Positions 11,740 to 23,462 of a stretch of DNA of 64,000 nt are shown in pieces (the stretch's first letter is position 1; each line of letters starts with the position of its first letter). Made by a program: the position numbers and the translations under genes. The stretch is from the NCBI GenBank assembly GCA_003508835.1, contig PUFA01000012.1:17960001-18024000 (forward strand), written 5' to 3'. The DNA comes from Eonycteris spelaea (lineage: Eukaryota; Chordata; Mammalia; Chiroptera; Pteropodidae). The notes below the pieces were generated by a model. The model had not been told where the DNA came from and made no database searches. It worked only from the letters and a program-made list of their open reading frames with translations.

Positions 11740-13946
11740 AAATCATCTAAGATCTAGAGGAACAAGCCATACAACTACAGAGAAATCCAAGAAAGCACCC
11801 TGCAGTGGCAGGAGGTAGGACAGGGCAAGGACGCGGGGCAGCCCGAGTCAAGCGGCTGAGACAGAGGATGCAGCAGCGGCAGACGCCTCTTAAGGGGGCC
11901 ATGCCTGCGAGCGGATTTTCGCAATGACGGTCCTGCTCTCTCTGAGCACCAGTGCCCATTCGGTTGTGCGCAGGGGGCACCAGGGACTTACAAAGAGGCA
12001 TTTTTGGAGTGAGGGCCAAGGCGAGACTCGCTTGGTATAGAAGTGCCGGCAGTATCCATTGTTCCCTGTTGAGCCCCGCCCCCTCCCAGTGCTCTGGACA
12101 CAGCTTTGCCATAGCTGTGATGTCATCAAACTGGATAACAGGTCGCTCTGCCCAGAGGATTCCCTGAAACCCTGCCTCCCCCAACTCACGGCCCCACCCA
12201 AGCCACATCCAGGAATATCCTCAGTGAGTCAGGTGCTTCTTGCTGAGGCTCACACTGGTGGAGGCAGCTGACCTCAGTTTCTGGTGTGACCTTTTGAAGC
12301 AACTATAAGCACAGTATCTGTGGGTTGCTTGCTGAATCTTAACAGGTGGCCCCAGAGGAGTAGAGGCTTAAGCTAAATTTGGCCTACAGCTGAACCCCCC
12401 TCAGGGCTGTGCCACTGGACACCTACTTCACAAATCCACACTAATAAGACCAGGAGACTTAGGAGCTTTGCTTACTACATAGAAACAGACATAGAAAGGC
12501 AGCCAAAATGGGAAGACAAAGCAGCAGAAACCATATGACAGAACAGAACAGAGATCCAGATATAATGAAGTCAAGTAATCTAACAGATGCAAGTTCAAAA
12601 CACTGGTTATAAAGATGCTCAATGAACTTTTGGGAAGTGTAGATAAATTCAGTGAGAACTTCAACAAAGAATAAAAAACAAAATGGAAGTAGAAATATAA
12701 AAGGGAACCAGTCTGAAATGAAGAACACATTATCTAAATGAGAATGTATTATAAATGGAATAAACAAAGGAATAAACAAAGTGAATAAAGAAGAGGATCA
12801 CATGCCCTATCTAGAGGACAGGAAAGCCAATCAGGACACTCAATCACAATGGCAAGAAAAAAGATGCCAAGACTATAAAAATAATTTAGGATATGGGACA
12901 CTATTAAGGTCCAAATATTCGTCTGATCCACGTAAGTGAAGAAAATCAAGATGTTGAACAGCTGTTTGAAGAAATAATGATGGAAAACTTCCCTAACCTG
13001 GTGAAGGAAATGGACATAAAACCCCAGGAAGCTCAGAGAATTCCAAAAATCAGATCCAAAGAGGCCCACACCAAGACACATCATAATTAAAATGCCAAAG
13101 GTTAAATAAAAGAAAGAATATTAAAAGCAACAAGAGAAAAATAATTACATATAAGGGAACATCCATAAGACTAGCAGCTGATTTCTCAAAAGAAACTATG
13201 CAGGACAGAGGGCTTGGCAAAAAAAAAAAAAAAAAAATAAAAGATGAAGACCCAGGATATACAACCAAGAATAATTTATCCAGCAAAGCTATCATTTAGA
13301 GTTGATGGACAGATGGCTTCCCAGACAAAAATAAACTAAAGGAATTTATCACCACCAAGCCAGAATTACAGGAAATGTTGGAGGGACTTCTTTAAAAAGA
13401 AAAAACATGTATCAAAAACAGGAATAAAGAATTGTAACAACTACATTCCTATGAATAAGTACCTCAAATGGAAAAGAATTAAGTGCTACAACCAAAAGAT
13501 AGAGTGGCTGAATGCATAAGACCTTTATGTATGAAAAAGAAGGGAATGGAAAAAGATATTGCTTTGATGAACCTAGAAGGTATTTAAGTCAGAGAAAGAT
13601 AAACACTATGTAATTTCACTATTTGTGGAATTTAAAGAATAAAAAGAACAAACCAATCAAAAACAGACTCAGAAATATAGTAGACAATTTGGTGACGGAC
13701 AGAGAGGAAGAAGGTTTGGAGGGCTGGGAGAATGAGGTGAAGGGTTAAAGAAGTACAAATTAGTAGCTAATGATGATCATGGGGATGGGAGCACGGCAGA
13801 GGGGATGCAGTTGGCATTAATACATTGACTAGGTGGAGGGTCAGGGGAGGGAGGAAGAAATTGGACAGATCATTTTACTAACTATATAGATGTCTAACCA
13901 ATGTACAGTATACTTGAAACTAATTAAAATTTAAAAAATAAAAAAA
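11740..13946 (+). mobile_element. L1/HAL1-type LINE lacking ORF2
   Basis: The order is a CpG-bearing GC-rich leader (about 11810-12420), an ORF1 relic starting at an ATG at 12508, and an AT-rich 3' region ending in gaaactaattaaaatttaaa. The ORF1 stop equivalent (13393-13395) is followed within about 550 bp by the 3' end, so the reverse-transcriptase ORF2 is wholly absent. That organisation is typical of HAL1 ('half-L1'). The left boundary is uncertain. Confidence 0.6.
12508..13395 (+). pseudogene. L1 ORF1 (RNA-binding protein) relic
   Basis: Reading begins MGRQSSRNHMTEQ and soon meets a stop, so the frame is broken repeatedly. In a later segment (about 12,915-13,080) the translation holds FPNLVKEMDIKPQEAQRIPK, close to the conserved C-terminal half of L1 ORF1p. 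The end, at 13,340-13,395, matches the usual 'EFITTKP..QEMLEGLL' finish. A 19-A run at 13,219-13,237 sits inside. It is not functional. Confidence 0.7.
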
Positions 13947-14555
13947 TTTAGCATGTAGGTTGATTATATAAATTGTACTATGTCTTAGAATATTGTGGTC
14001 ATTGAAACTTTTACTAAGAAAATGCTCATTGCATAAGAAAGCAAGAATATAAAACTCTGCTTGAGTGTTTTCAACTATGTTTAATAGGATAGATTGATGA
14101 TATATTTTTTAAAATACCCATACAAAAAGAAGCTAGTCCAAAATTGTTATAGTATATATTTCAAGGTCATTAAATTACAGCTGATACTTTTTTTTTTTTA
14201 ACTTTCCTGAAATTTTCATGTTTTCTCCAATGAGAATCTATGGATTTTACATTAAGAAAAAAAGTATTCTAGAATCTTCAGAACTTCTTTCCAAAACTCC
14301 TTGTGACGAATCTATTAGAAATGTCATTTCAACCTTGAAGATTCTTACTACCCTGGAACTAGAGGACACCTCCGAGGCATAAGAGAGTGGCTGTCTTAGA
14401 CTGTTCTTTTCGTTCTAGGAGTCATGGTGAGGTACTCAGCTGATGGTATTTTCATGTTTGGGGCCGGCCCTCCATGGCTACAATGAATTTGGAAATTCAT
14501 ATCCTTCCGTTTGGAGAAATTTATTCAAATGATATAATGATTCCCCACCACTACC

Positions 14556-14598
<43 letters not shown>

Positions 14599-15288
14599 AC
14601 ACACATTTTCTCTCTTTGCAGAACTCTCATTATTAAAGTGTTGAACTTCCTAAACTGATGCTCTAATTTTATAATCTATTCTCTTCTTTTCTACCATCTC
14701 TCTTCCTTAGTGCTTTGCTTTCTGGAAGATTTAACTCACAATCTTGCATTGAGATTTTAATTTCTGCTCTCATTTTTAAGTTCCAAAAACTCTTATTCTG
14801 TCAATGTTTTTTAAAATTGCGACTTATTTTTGTTTCATGGATGCAATGTCTTCTCTCTCTAAGGGATGCATTCTCCACAGGAGCCAGTGTGTCCCCAAAG
14901 GGGCAAAAAATCGGTCTTTAGGGGTTGGCAAAAAATACGTAGGTATTACAATGCTTTGTGGCCCTCCAAAACTCAACCTATCTGACAAAATCTATATTCT
15001 TTAATATTTAATTCTCTCATTATGGAAAAATAGATTTAATTCTAGTTTTTCTCCCTAGTGGTGTGATTTAGGCCTTCATCTCCCTGCATAGTTTCTGTGT
15101 TATTAGTCTCGCGTTCTCAAGAGAAACAGAACTAATAGTGTGTGTATATCCCATACATACACTATGAGGAATTGGCTCACACAGTTATGTAGGTAAGATG
15201 ATTGTGGGGTGACTCCGCATATTTCTGACCAGGCTTAAAAAGCCAGGGCTCTGTTTATTCTCAAAGTTGCAAATATCCACTTAGCTCC
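13947..15288. other. Intergenic DNA with CA repeat
   Basis: No gene is seen. A (CA)n microsatellite lies at about 14,556-14,606. At 15,105-15,240 there is an old interspersed repeat that begins like gttctcaagagaaacagaac and continues aggaattggctcacac; I recognise the motif but not the family name. Confidence 0.6.
14556..14606. repeat. (CA)n microsatellite
   Basis: About 19 CA units followed by gtgcacacaca. Likely polymorphic. Confidence 0.95.
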
Positions 15289-15695
15289 TATTATGGGACT
15301 GAATTGCCTCCCCCCACCCCCACAACTCCCACCCGCCCCCACCCCTTTAAATCATGCCCTGAAGCCCTAACCCCTAATGTGGCTATATTTAAAAGATAGG
15401 GCCTTTAAAGAGGTAATTAAACTTAAATGAGGTCATAAAGGTGGGCCTTAATCCAATAGCGCTGGCGCCTATGAGAAGAGGAAGAGACACTAGGGATTTG
15501 CTTGCAATGAAAAGGCCATGTGAGGACAGAGCAAGAAGGTGGCTGTCTGCAAGCCAGGGAGCGAGGCCTCAGGAGACACCAAACTGCCGGCCCTTGATCT
15601 TGGACTTCGAGCCGTCAGAACTGTGAGAAAATAAATCATTGTTTAACCTGCCTAGTCTGTGGTGCTTTATTATGACAGCCCAAGCTAACTAACAC
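15289..15695 (+). mobile_element. Solo MaLR LTR, MLT1 type
   Basis: It starts tattatgggactgaattgcc and contains agatagggcctttaaagagg, ccttgatcttggacttcgag and gtcagaactgtgagaaaata, all hallmarks of an MLT1 LTR. It ends gctaactaacac. A perfect AGCTCC copy sits on each side (15283-15288 and 15696-15701), which I take as the target-site duplication. No internal retroviral sequence adjoins it. Confidence 0.8.
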
Positions 15696-16431
15696 AGCTC
15701 CTCACCCAGGAAAGGAACGAGAGCTCTGGTTTCTAGGTGACTGTTTCTGCCTTAACAGAAGATTTTCAGTACACAGGATCGCCCTCGGGGGGTGCTCAGC
15801 AACTTTCAGCTGTTCCCGAGGAGAATCTCCTCCGGCCTAGGTAGTTTTTATGGGAAGGCCGGAGAAAAAGGGCCGTGCCAGGTGGAATGTGTGATATCTC
15901 AGGGCTGCTGGTTGTTAACTTGGTGAGAGGAGTTGGAATTCCCACACCTGACTTTCAAAGGCCACATTCTTGCCTCACGGCTTCCTCTTGGCAGCTATTC
16001 CGGGACATTGTCTGTGGCTCCTCAGCCTCATTCCTGCCTTTCCCTGTTCCCTTCCGTACCTCAGGGGGCTGCAGCCTGAAAGCCGCATTTCCGAGACTTC
16101 CTTGCCAGCTGCGTTCCTTGCATGTTAGGTTCTGTTAGTGCAAGGCACTGGGGTGAGGTTGGTTGGAAGGCAGAAGGAAGGAAAAGCCTTTTTTTCCTCT
16201 CTCTGTTTGTGACATCAGCAGCAGCTGTTGTAGGTGGTTGTGGGCTCTGCCCTGGCGTGGGGAGTAGGCAGCAGGGGTGGTTAGGGTAACATGGGCTTCA
16301 GCAGCAGCGATGGCAGGTTTTAAAGCATGGGCAGGCGGGCTTTGGTGGCAGCGGCAGGAAAAACACTCCAGATGCCTCGGTGGGAACGAGGCGTGCTCGT
16401 GGGCTCTGGGTAAAGCCACTCTCCCCATTCT
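15696..16431. other. Intergenic DNA, moderately GC-rich
   Basis: No recognised repeat or gene. The open frames here are short and show no family resemblance. Confidence 0.5.
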
Positions 16432-16735
16432 TCCATGTTGTAGCTAATGTCAAAAGTTCTCTCTTTTTTAAGGCTGAAAAATATTCCATTGCATGTATAG
16501 ACCACATTTTGCTTATCCATTCATCTGTTGATGGATACAGGTTGCTTTCACGTTTTTAGCTGCTATGAACATAGGTGTGCAAATATCTCTTTGAGACTCT
16601 GCTTTCAATTTGGGGGGTTATGTAACCCAGAGGTGGAATGGCTGGATCATGGGGTAATTCCATTTTCAAGTTTTTGAGAAAAACCATACTGTTTTCCGCA
16701 GATGCTATACCATTTTACATTTATTCAAGCAGGGT
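16432..16735 (-). mobile_element. L1 ORF2 3' fragment (antisense)
   Basis: Read on the + strand it shows the familiar antisense L1 order: ggctgaaaaatattccattg, tatccattcatctgttgatg, then cccagaggtggaatggctgg and accatactgttttccgca. Confidence 0.85.
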
Positions 16736-16984
16736 GAATGTAAACAAACAATAACCGAGGGTTCCAGTCATTGGTTTCTTAATAATATCGATTTCCTCCT
16801 GGGGTCATGGAAAAAAAGCTGTGAACACGAAAGTGGTCTGAATATAAGGGCGTGGGGAGCCAGATCGACATGGTGCCTTATATATCTTTCAGGTTTGTTG
16901 ACCAGTTCTTGGATTATTAAATTGTAGAAGCTATGCTAAGGATACCAAGGTGACATGTCTTCTGTCCCTGATTGGGTTCCTGAA

Positions 16985-17095
16985 TGTCCTTGGTTCTAAT
17001 AACCTTTCCATTACTCGTGGGTAAGTCATATGCCTCTCGGGGCCTCAGTTTCCCCATCTGTAACATAAAGTGATTGAAGCACACAGTCGTTAAGC
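16985..17095 (+). repeat. MIR SINE relic
   Basis: Core cggggcctcagtttccccat followed by ctgtaacataaagtg. Confidence 0.6.
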
Positions 17096-17239
17096 ATAAT
17101 TCAGTTCTGGAACTTCTTCTAAAATGATTGGAGTAGTTGAGGGTCTTTGGCAGAGTCACAGTTTGGAAACCCCAGGATCAGTCTCAGCCCGCAGATAAAT
17201 GGCTGATTGGCTTAATATTTTTTTAAACTTTTGGGTTTG

Positions 17240-18060
17240 AATTGTTATAGATATAGAAGGATTTAAAGTAATATTTTGAGACTATTAAATGTCACTGTAT
17301 GGTATGGCACAAAAATCTGAAAACCTAGAAAAAAAACAGATTTCTCTCAAAATACGAAATGCCAAAATTGACATAGGAAAAAGATGAAACATTTAAATTA
17401 ACCTGTTACTATAGAAGTTATTAGAAAAGTAATGATATGTGATGTTGAAAAAGCATCAAGACGAAGTGGCTGCATAGCTGAATGTTACCTAACCTTTCAG
17501 ATACAGATAACTACAATGCTATTCAAATCCTTGCTACTCCCAATGTGATCACCACGGACCGCGCAGTATCCACATCGCCAGGAGCTTGTTGGAAATGCAG
17601 AATCTCAGGCCCCCTCCAGACCTACTAAATTAGACCCTGCATTTTCACAAGCTCCGCAAGGGATTTGTGTGTATGTGAGCATTTAAGCAGCACTAGGCTA
17701 GGGCAGGGATTCTCAATCTTGGCTGAACATTGGAATTATCTAAAGAGTTTTTTAAAAAAAATACTGGCATGCTGATTATTGATCAGGTGTGTGACCTGGG
17801 CATCTGCATTTTAAAATACTCCCCAGATGATTGAGAATCAGAGATTTAAACTAGGCCATAGAAAAACATTGAAAGCTTAAGAAATAAAATGACCCAAAAA
17901 TGACCCTTCAAAATAACAACAAAAAACACTACAGACCAACCTCTTTCACGACTAAAAATAAAATCCAGTAGCAATAAGCAATACAATAAGACCAAGCACA
18001 GTTTATTTCAGGAATATAAACTGTAGTGTGCTGGTTTAACAACCACCTTTCCAGGAAAGA
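17240..18060 (+). mobile_element. L1 ORF2 fragment split by MER5-type insertions
   Basis: The left part (to about 17,530) resembles the L1 stretch with gtggctgcatagctgaatg. The right part (from about 17,855) contains actacagaccaacctctttc and tttatttcaggaatataaac, the usual text some way further along ORF2. The two are separated by hAT relics. Confidence 0.55.
17540..17850 (+). mobile_element. Pair of MER5-like hAT relics
   Basis: The first (about 17,540-17,695) carries gaaatgcagaatctcaggcc and ccagacctactaaattagac, matching MER5A. The second (about 17,700-17,850) opens gggattctcaatcttggctg and closes ccagatgattgagaatca, with inverted ends. They sit inside an L1 fragment. Confidence 0.6.
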
Positions 18061-19344
18061 GTAAAAAGTCTTGATTTGTAGCATTTGTTAATTCCTGAGG
18101 TGTAAATACTCTCACCATGACTAATATTAACCATAGTTAATTTTAAGCTAATTTTACTTCTGACAAAGAATGGTGCTTATTTTAAGCTACCAACAGGACC
18201 TCAACCAGCTTGAAAATTCCTGAAAATTAAACAGGAGAGGTCGATTCAAAATTAGGAAAGCCACCTATGAATCCATTCCATCATTACCTTAGAGAAGAGA
18301 AACCACGTTAGCGTTATTACAGGTATGTTTGGGATGGGATGCCTTAGGTGGGCTTCATCTCCACTTTGGCACAGGCAGCATGTGCCAAAGTTGTCTTGTT
18401 ATCTTGCACTAGCTGCCTTCACACATTTCCCTGACCTGCTTGCTGGTCCCTGATGACACCTGCTTTGCTGCCAGGTCAGGCCTAGCCCAGACTTGCTGGG
18501 GCCACTCTGCCCTTTGGGCCTGGGAAGGCCTCACCCGGATCAGGTCCTCTGGAGGTGGATGACGAAGATATTACCGTCACCTCTTCATTTTTCATCAGGC
18601 AGAGCTGGCAGGGAAAGCGGGCTGCTTCCTTAATCCATGGATATCCTGCTTCAGACAAGTTTGCCCTTTCTTGATCCTGAAAGAAACGGAAGAGAGGAGG
18701 CAGGGGCCCACCTAATGTGCCTGAAAAACAGGATGGGTTTCCTGCCCCTGTGACATTCTTGGCTTGCTTTCGGGTCCCCATGGTTCACCTACTCTGCTCT
18801 GCATTTCCTTACTTCCTTGGCTTAATTGTGCCAGTCCCTCCTTCTTGGAACTATGGGCTCTGATATCCAGTAAATTACCATTTTGTTTAGATACACGGAG
18901 TCTATTTTTATTGCCATGGAACTATTCCTGAATACCAGCATTACTCTTCACCTAGAGGGCTGACTAGTACAAGAATCCAAACTGGTGTTCCTGTTAGCTG
19001 TGATGACAGTTACGAAACAAATTCTGTATCTGGGCCTTGTATCAGGATTCTGGGGCAGTGGGGTCATCAGCAGCTTCCAGGTTGGCCAGCTCTTCTCGGT
19101 TACCAGGGTTCCCCGGGTTACTAGGTTACCAGAGTTACCTGCTGGGAACAATGGTGTTGTGCAGAGTCATTGCCTCTCAGAGGACATGTTCCCGGAAAAC
19201 TGTGTGGCAGCCTGTGACCTCTCTTCTCCCAAAACTACTCTCTCCACCTTGCAGGAACAATGCCACCCCCATTTTCTAGCAAAGACAGGTGAGAAGTTGA
19301 CAAAGATTCTGCTGCGTGAGCTTGTTTATTCTCAGTGGAACAGA
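18061..19344. other. Intergenic DNA without a recognised gene
   Basis: Mostly unique sequence. A short array of GGTTACC-like words lies at 19,098-19,139. No open frame has recognisable homology. Confidence 0.5.
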
Positions 19345-20035
19345 TCTTATTCATCTAACAAATAATCGCTGAGCACCTATTATGGCCGCTGTGCCGGGGA
19401 TAGAGCAGTGAACCAGAGGGGTATAAACCCTAAGTCCTAGATTCCATCAGGGGAAGAAAAAATGGACAAAAACAGTTGTAACAAATCAATGAGTAAGACG
19501 ATTTCAGGTAGCCATAAGTAATATGGAGAAAATAAGAGTGTAGAGAAACAGAGAGGAAGGGGTGAGCTACTTCCGCTCAGAAGGTTGGGGAACGGCCATC
19601 TGGGGAATGAAACGATCGAGGAGCTGAGTGAGGAGGAAGAGCCAGGCCTTGTGAAGAGCAAGGGGAGCTTTCTAGTCAGAGACAGTGACAAGTGTAAACA
19701 AAGGCTGTGAGGTGGGGATGGGCTTGACGTGTCCAAGGAGCCAAGTGGGAGTACTGGGGCAGCTGGAGCCATGAGCCGAGGCCGGGGAGGTGGGCGACTG
19801 GACCTCTCTCTGGCTGCGCATATAAGCGCTAAGGCATTTCATCTTTATTCTAATGGCTAGGAATGGGAAGTGTTAAGCAGGGAGGTTTATAAGGTCCGAC
19901 TCACGGTTTGGAAAGGTCACTGTGGCTGTGGTGTGGAGAATGGACTGTAATGGGATAACCATGGAAGCAGGGGACTGGTTGGGAGGCTGCCGCTGAAGCC
20001 AGTGACAGTGATGGCAGCAAACCACCTGGTGAAGC
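19345..20035 (-). mobile_element. L2 LINE fragment
   Basis: The + strand shows the reverse of an L2 3' end: aaataatcgctgagcaccta, then a middle with acaaaggctgtgaggtgggg, and near the end tcactgtggctgtggtgtgg with agaatggactgtaatggga. Confidence 0.7.
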
Positions 20036-20454
20036 AAAGCCCGGCTTGTCATCTGAAGTGATCCCTCAAAGACAACTGCACAGTCATCACCTTTGCAGCA
20101 ACCCAGAAACACAGCAATTACTTGCCAGGAAAAAAAAAATGTTTATGCTAAAATAATAGTAATTACAGGGCTACTTCTCTTCACGCCTTCCTTGCTAAGT
20201 CTCAACTGTCCTGACGACTCTTGCAAGTGAGTAATTTGTTTAGCCCCTCTGCTGTTACATTATGGGATGCTTGAGATCCTCAAAGCCTCTGCCACCCTCT
20301 GTACCCCCCCACTCCCAGGGTGGCAGACATTCATTACCAACTCATTACTATACGGTGTCAGAGGTGTGGGGATCAGAGATTTTCAGAAATGTTTCACATG
20401 TTACAAATTCTTTGATTACTTTGACATGACTTAGGTATTCATTTATCATTCTGC

Positions 20455-20945
20455 AGGAATATATTCACTCATTCTTTTGTCCATTTATCCATTAATTCAG
20501 TCAACAGACATTTGTTGAATCCCTGCTATGCGCCACTCCATGCTGGGTAGGAGCTGGAGATACTGGGGCAAAAGGCACAGATCCTACCCCTCAGTGGGGA
20601 GTGGCCATCCGCAGATTTTGTTGTGACTGGCTCTTTTTAGGCACCAACACTAACCCAGGTTTTCAGGCTGTGGAACTAGATATGCTCTCTTTAGTAGGAG
20701 GAAGGAAATGAAATTCACATTTATCGAGTATCCATCCTGTGTCAGATTCTGTGTAAGGTCCTTCTATAGACCTAATCTCATTTAGTTCTCACAACATTCT
20801 GGAAAATGGATATGATTGTTCCCATTTTCACTGACGAGTATTTTAAGGCCGGGAGAGGTTATACTATTTGCATACTATTTTATAGCCAGTTAGTAGCAGA
20901 GCTAGGACTAAAAGCTCTGCTTGACTCAAAGGTCCACACTCTTTC
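20455..20945 (-). repeat. L2 3' end followed by MIR relic
   Basis: At 20,455-20,610 the text gtcaacagacatttgttgaa is the antisense L2 tail. At 20,705-20,945 a MIR relic in the same orientation shows acctaatctcatttagttct, then cccattttcactgacga and a tail. Confidence 0.6.
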
Positions 20946-21884
20946 CACTCCATCAGTTAACTTTAAAGAGGTAAATCAAACTCAAATAGAAGGGGACAAC
21001 TAGGGCACGTGCTAAGCCCCTTCCCAGTCAAAAGAGAGAAAAGTGTCTCTGTAAAGGACAAGAAGGAGTTCATATGTCAGGGATGATAAAGTATCAACAA
21101 CAACAAAAGAATCATGAAAACTATAACAAAGGACATCATGGAAAAACCCAACAAGCTGTTTCACTTCACAGGATGAATCATCCCTGTAAGATTTCAGAGA
21201 AAGATTAGAAAATGGATAGGCTGTGGAATAATTATTCATCTGCACTGTTTACTGGGAGGCAGAGCCCTGCCAAATCCAGCGCATTTAGCATCCAGCTGCT
21301 TGGGGGGAGGTGGGAGGAGGGTTCTCCAGGGACTTCAGGTTGAAGTCAACCAAATGGTGTCCTCAGCTCTGGGGTCGGGAGAGGAGCCCTCTAGTTCCCA
21401 GCATCTCAACCTGGGTGCCTATACCCACGGGATGTTGGCAGGCCAGAGGCTATATTAAGCCACAGGAGAAAGAAGACAGATTTTTTTAGAAATGTCCATT
21501 TTACTTAAAAATTTGAGAAAAATCAATGACATTACTTTGATAACAAACAATATATTATGGAAGAGACAGTTTTACATGGTATTTTAAGATAGTACAAATC
21601 TTCAAGGAAGTGTCATGATTTTGGTGGGCTGCTTCAAGCTTAGTCCCCAACTCTCAAAGACCCGTGATCTTTGGTGGGAAATACTGAGACACTCTATGCA
21701 GGTTATCTAAAACTTGTATCAAAGGAATGACTCTCCTCCCACCCTGAAATCAATTTTTAAATGAACTCTCATCCTGGGCAAGAGATTCTGCTGGGTCCTG
21801 CTTAAGATTAATAGGATATAGTTCATGTAGTAGGCCTTAATATATGTCCACAGTAGCTATAATATGTGTTAATTATGCTATAGT
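20946..21884. other. Intergenic DNA
   Basis: Nothing recognised. It is mixed AT-rich sequence with no repeat I can name and no credible open frame. Confidence 0.5.
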
Positions 21885-22290
21885 AGAGGTATGTGGAAAG
21901 AGTTACAGGTGCTCGGAGGAGGTGTGATAATTCTACCTGGGAGAGGGGCTATGGGGAAGACTTTCCAAAGAAGTTTAAGCTGAGGGGGAAAGGGGTGCCC
22001 GCTCATTCCAGGCACAGGAAGCAGGGATCCTCTGAAGTGTATGGCACAGGTGGGGAAGTGAGAAGGCAGAGAATTTACTGTGTAAAGAACATGGGAGGTG
22101 CTGGGCAGTGATTAGTAAGGTAAATTATCAGGGCCAGGTCCCACAGGCCTTGAATGTCCTCTTGGGCATCCTAGAATTTATTCTAGGGACAATGGAGGGC
22201 TGGCACTGAAAGATTTAGAATTGGTGAGAAGTACAACCAAACCTGTGTTTTAGAAGGTTAATGATGGTGAAGGGCGACTTAGAGGGAAGT
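21885..22290 (-). mobile_element. L2 LINE fragment
   Basis: Antisense L2 text, including gctcattccaggcacaggaa and caggtcccacaggccttgaa. Diverged. Confidence 0.55.
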
Positions 22291-22439
22291 GGTCTTGTAG
22301 TTCGGTTTTCTGGAGCCAATCGTTAATGTCTATTCTGAAACCAGTCCGCCATTCAGACAGCTCAGCCCTCTCCCGGCACAGTCTAATGACAAAGATTTGA
22401 CACATCTATGAAGTCCATTCCAATGTGTAGTCACCCCAT

Positions 22440-22625
22440 ATGGTGGATGTATATATTGCTGTATCACAATTTTGGGTAGCATTTTTATAAATTTAATTCA
22501 ATATAATTGGTTTACTTTATCATCCATGTATATGTGGGTTTTTTTTTTTTTTAATGCACTTAAAAAATACTATTCTGGGAAAGATTCCATGGACTTCACC
22601 AGACCCCAAAGGGTTCATGGCTCAA
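22440..22625 (+). mobile_element. DNA transposon relic
   Basis: It contains attggtttactttatcatcc, then attctgggaaagattccatg and cttcaccagaccccaaaggg, a phrase I associate with an old hAT-type element. Family not named. Confidence 0.4.
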
Positions 22626-22769
22626 AGCCTTCAAATATTTGAAGACATTGTGCAGACTATCTTCTTTCTTTTCTCTGCATGACTTGCTCCCAGACCGAGC
22701 AAGCATTTCTCAAACATCCCTTTTAAGTTCAGGGCTATGTCAGAGACTATGCTCCAAGAATTTGGACCC

Positions 22770-22955
22770 AGGCTGACTGGGCCAGAATCCTGACTACCTT
22801 TTCTAGCTCTGTGCCTCGGGCCAAATTACTTTAACCTCCCCGTCTCCTCCTCTGTAAAATGAGGATGACAATAGTATTTACTTCCTGGGGTTGTTGTGAG
22901 AATTAAGTCAGTTAATGTGTGTAAAGCTTTAATATAGAGTTCAGCTCCCTGCCCC
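22770..22955 (+). repeat. MIR SINE relic
   Basis: Order: ctagctctgtgcctcgggcc, then tctcctcctctgtaaaatga and ggggttgttgtgagaattaa, as in MIR. Confidence 0.7.
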
Positions 22956-22989
22956 CGACCCCTGTGGTTCCATCACAGTGTGTTTACAG

Positions 22990-23462
22990 TGTAATTAGGG
23001 GGGCATGATAGGGAGTCTCACCTCTGCTAGTGGAGAGGAATTTCCCACTTAAATGGCCAGCATTTCTAATCAGTTCTTTTTCTGCTTCTGTAAACATGCT
23101 TGCTGCATGGGCCAAAGATCTTGGGGTCAACTGAGAACTCACCCTCCCCTAAAGATGTATTGCTTTAGTGCTTGTTAGAAAATCCCGTGCTCTGTAACGG
23201 CCCGTGCACATAGCAATTTCAGGGGTCTGTAAATCAGCCCATGCCAACTATAACAACATGGGTATAAAAGTGAAATTGCCCCTAAGCTCTGTGCCCAGAT
23301 TTCAGAGCACTAGCTCTTCTGGGACCACCGGTGTAATAAAACTGAGTTCTCTTTCCCTCTGGTTTACTGCTTGGATTTTCACTGGTCTGATTTTTGGAGC
23401 TTTTGGGATTTTTCCATAACACTGGGACTCCTTGAGATCAGAGCCACTGTTTGGTACAACAA
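22990..23462 (+). mobile_element. Candidate solo ERV LTR with TATA box and poly(A) signal
   Basis: A TATA box (tataaaag, about 23,263) is followed by a short R-like region, an AATAAA (about 23,335) and a T/G-rich U5-like stretch with tctggtttactgcttgg. The order and spacing suit a class I endogenous retrovirus LTR. No primer-binding site or retroviral gene follows, so it would be solo. The boundaries are estimates. Confidence 0.45.

Noticed and set aside
11747..12208. Antisense open frame of 153 codons
   Set aside because: It lies in the GC-rich leader of the L1/HAL1-type element, opposite to its direction of transcription.
12428..13084. Antisense hydrophobic open frames that look like membrane proteins
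   Set aside because: They are the reverse complement of A-rich L1 ORF1 sequence, which always yields Phe/Leu-rich translations.
14461..14480. ggggccggccctccatggct as the head of a horse-type ERE SINE
   Set aside because: Only the first dozen bases resemble ERE; the tRNA-like body does not follow, so it was not used to assign the species.
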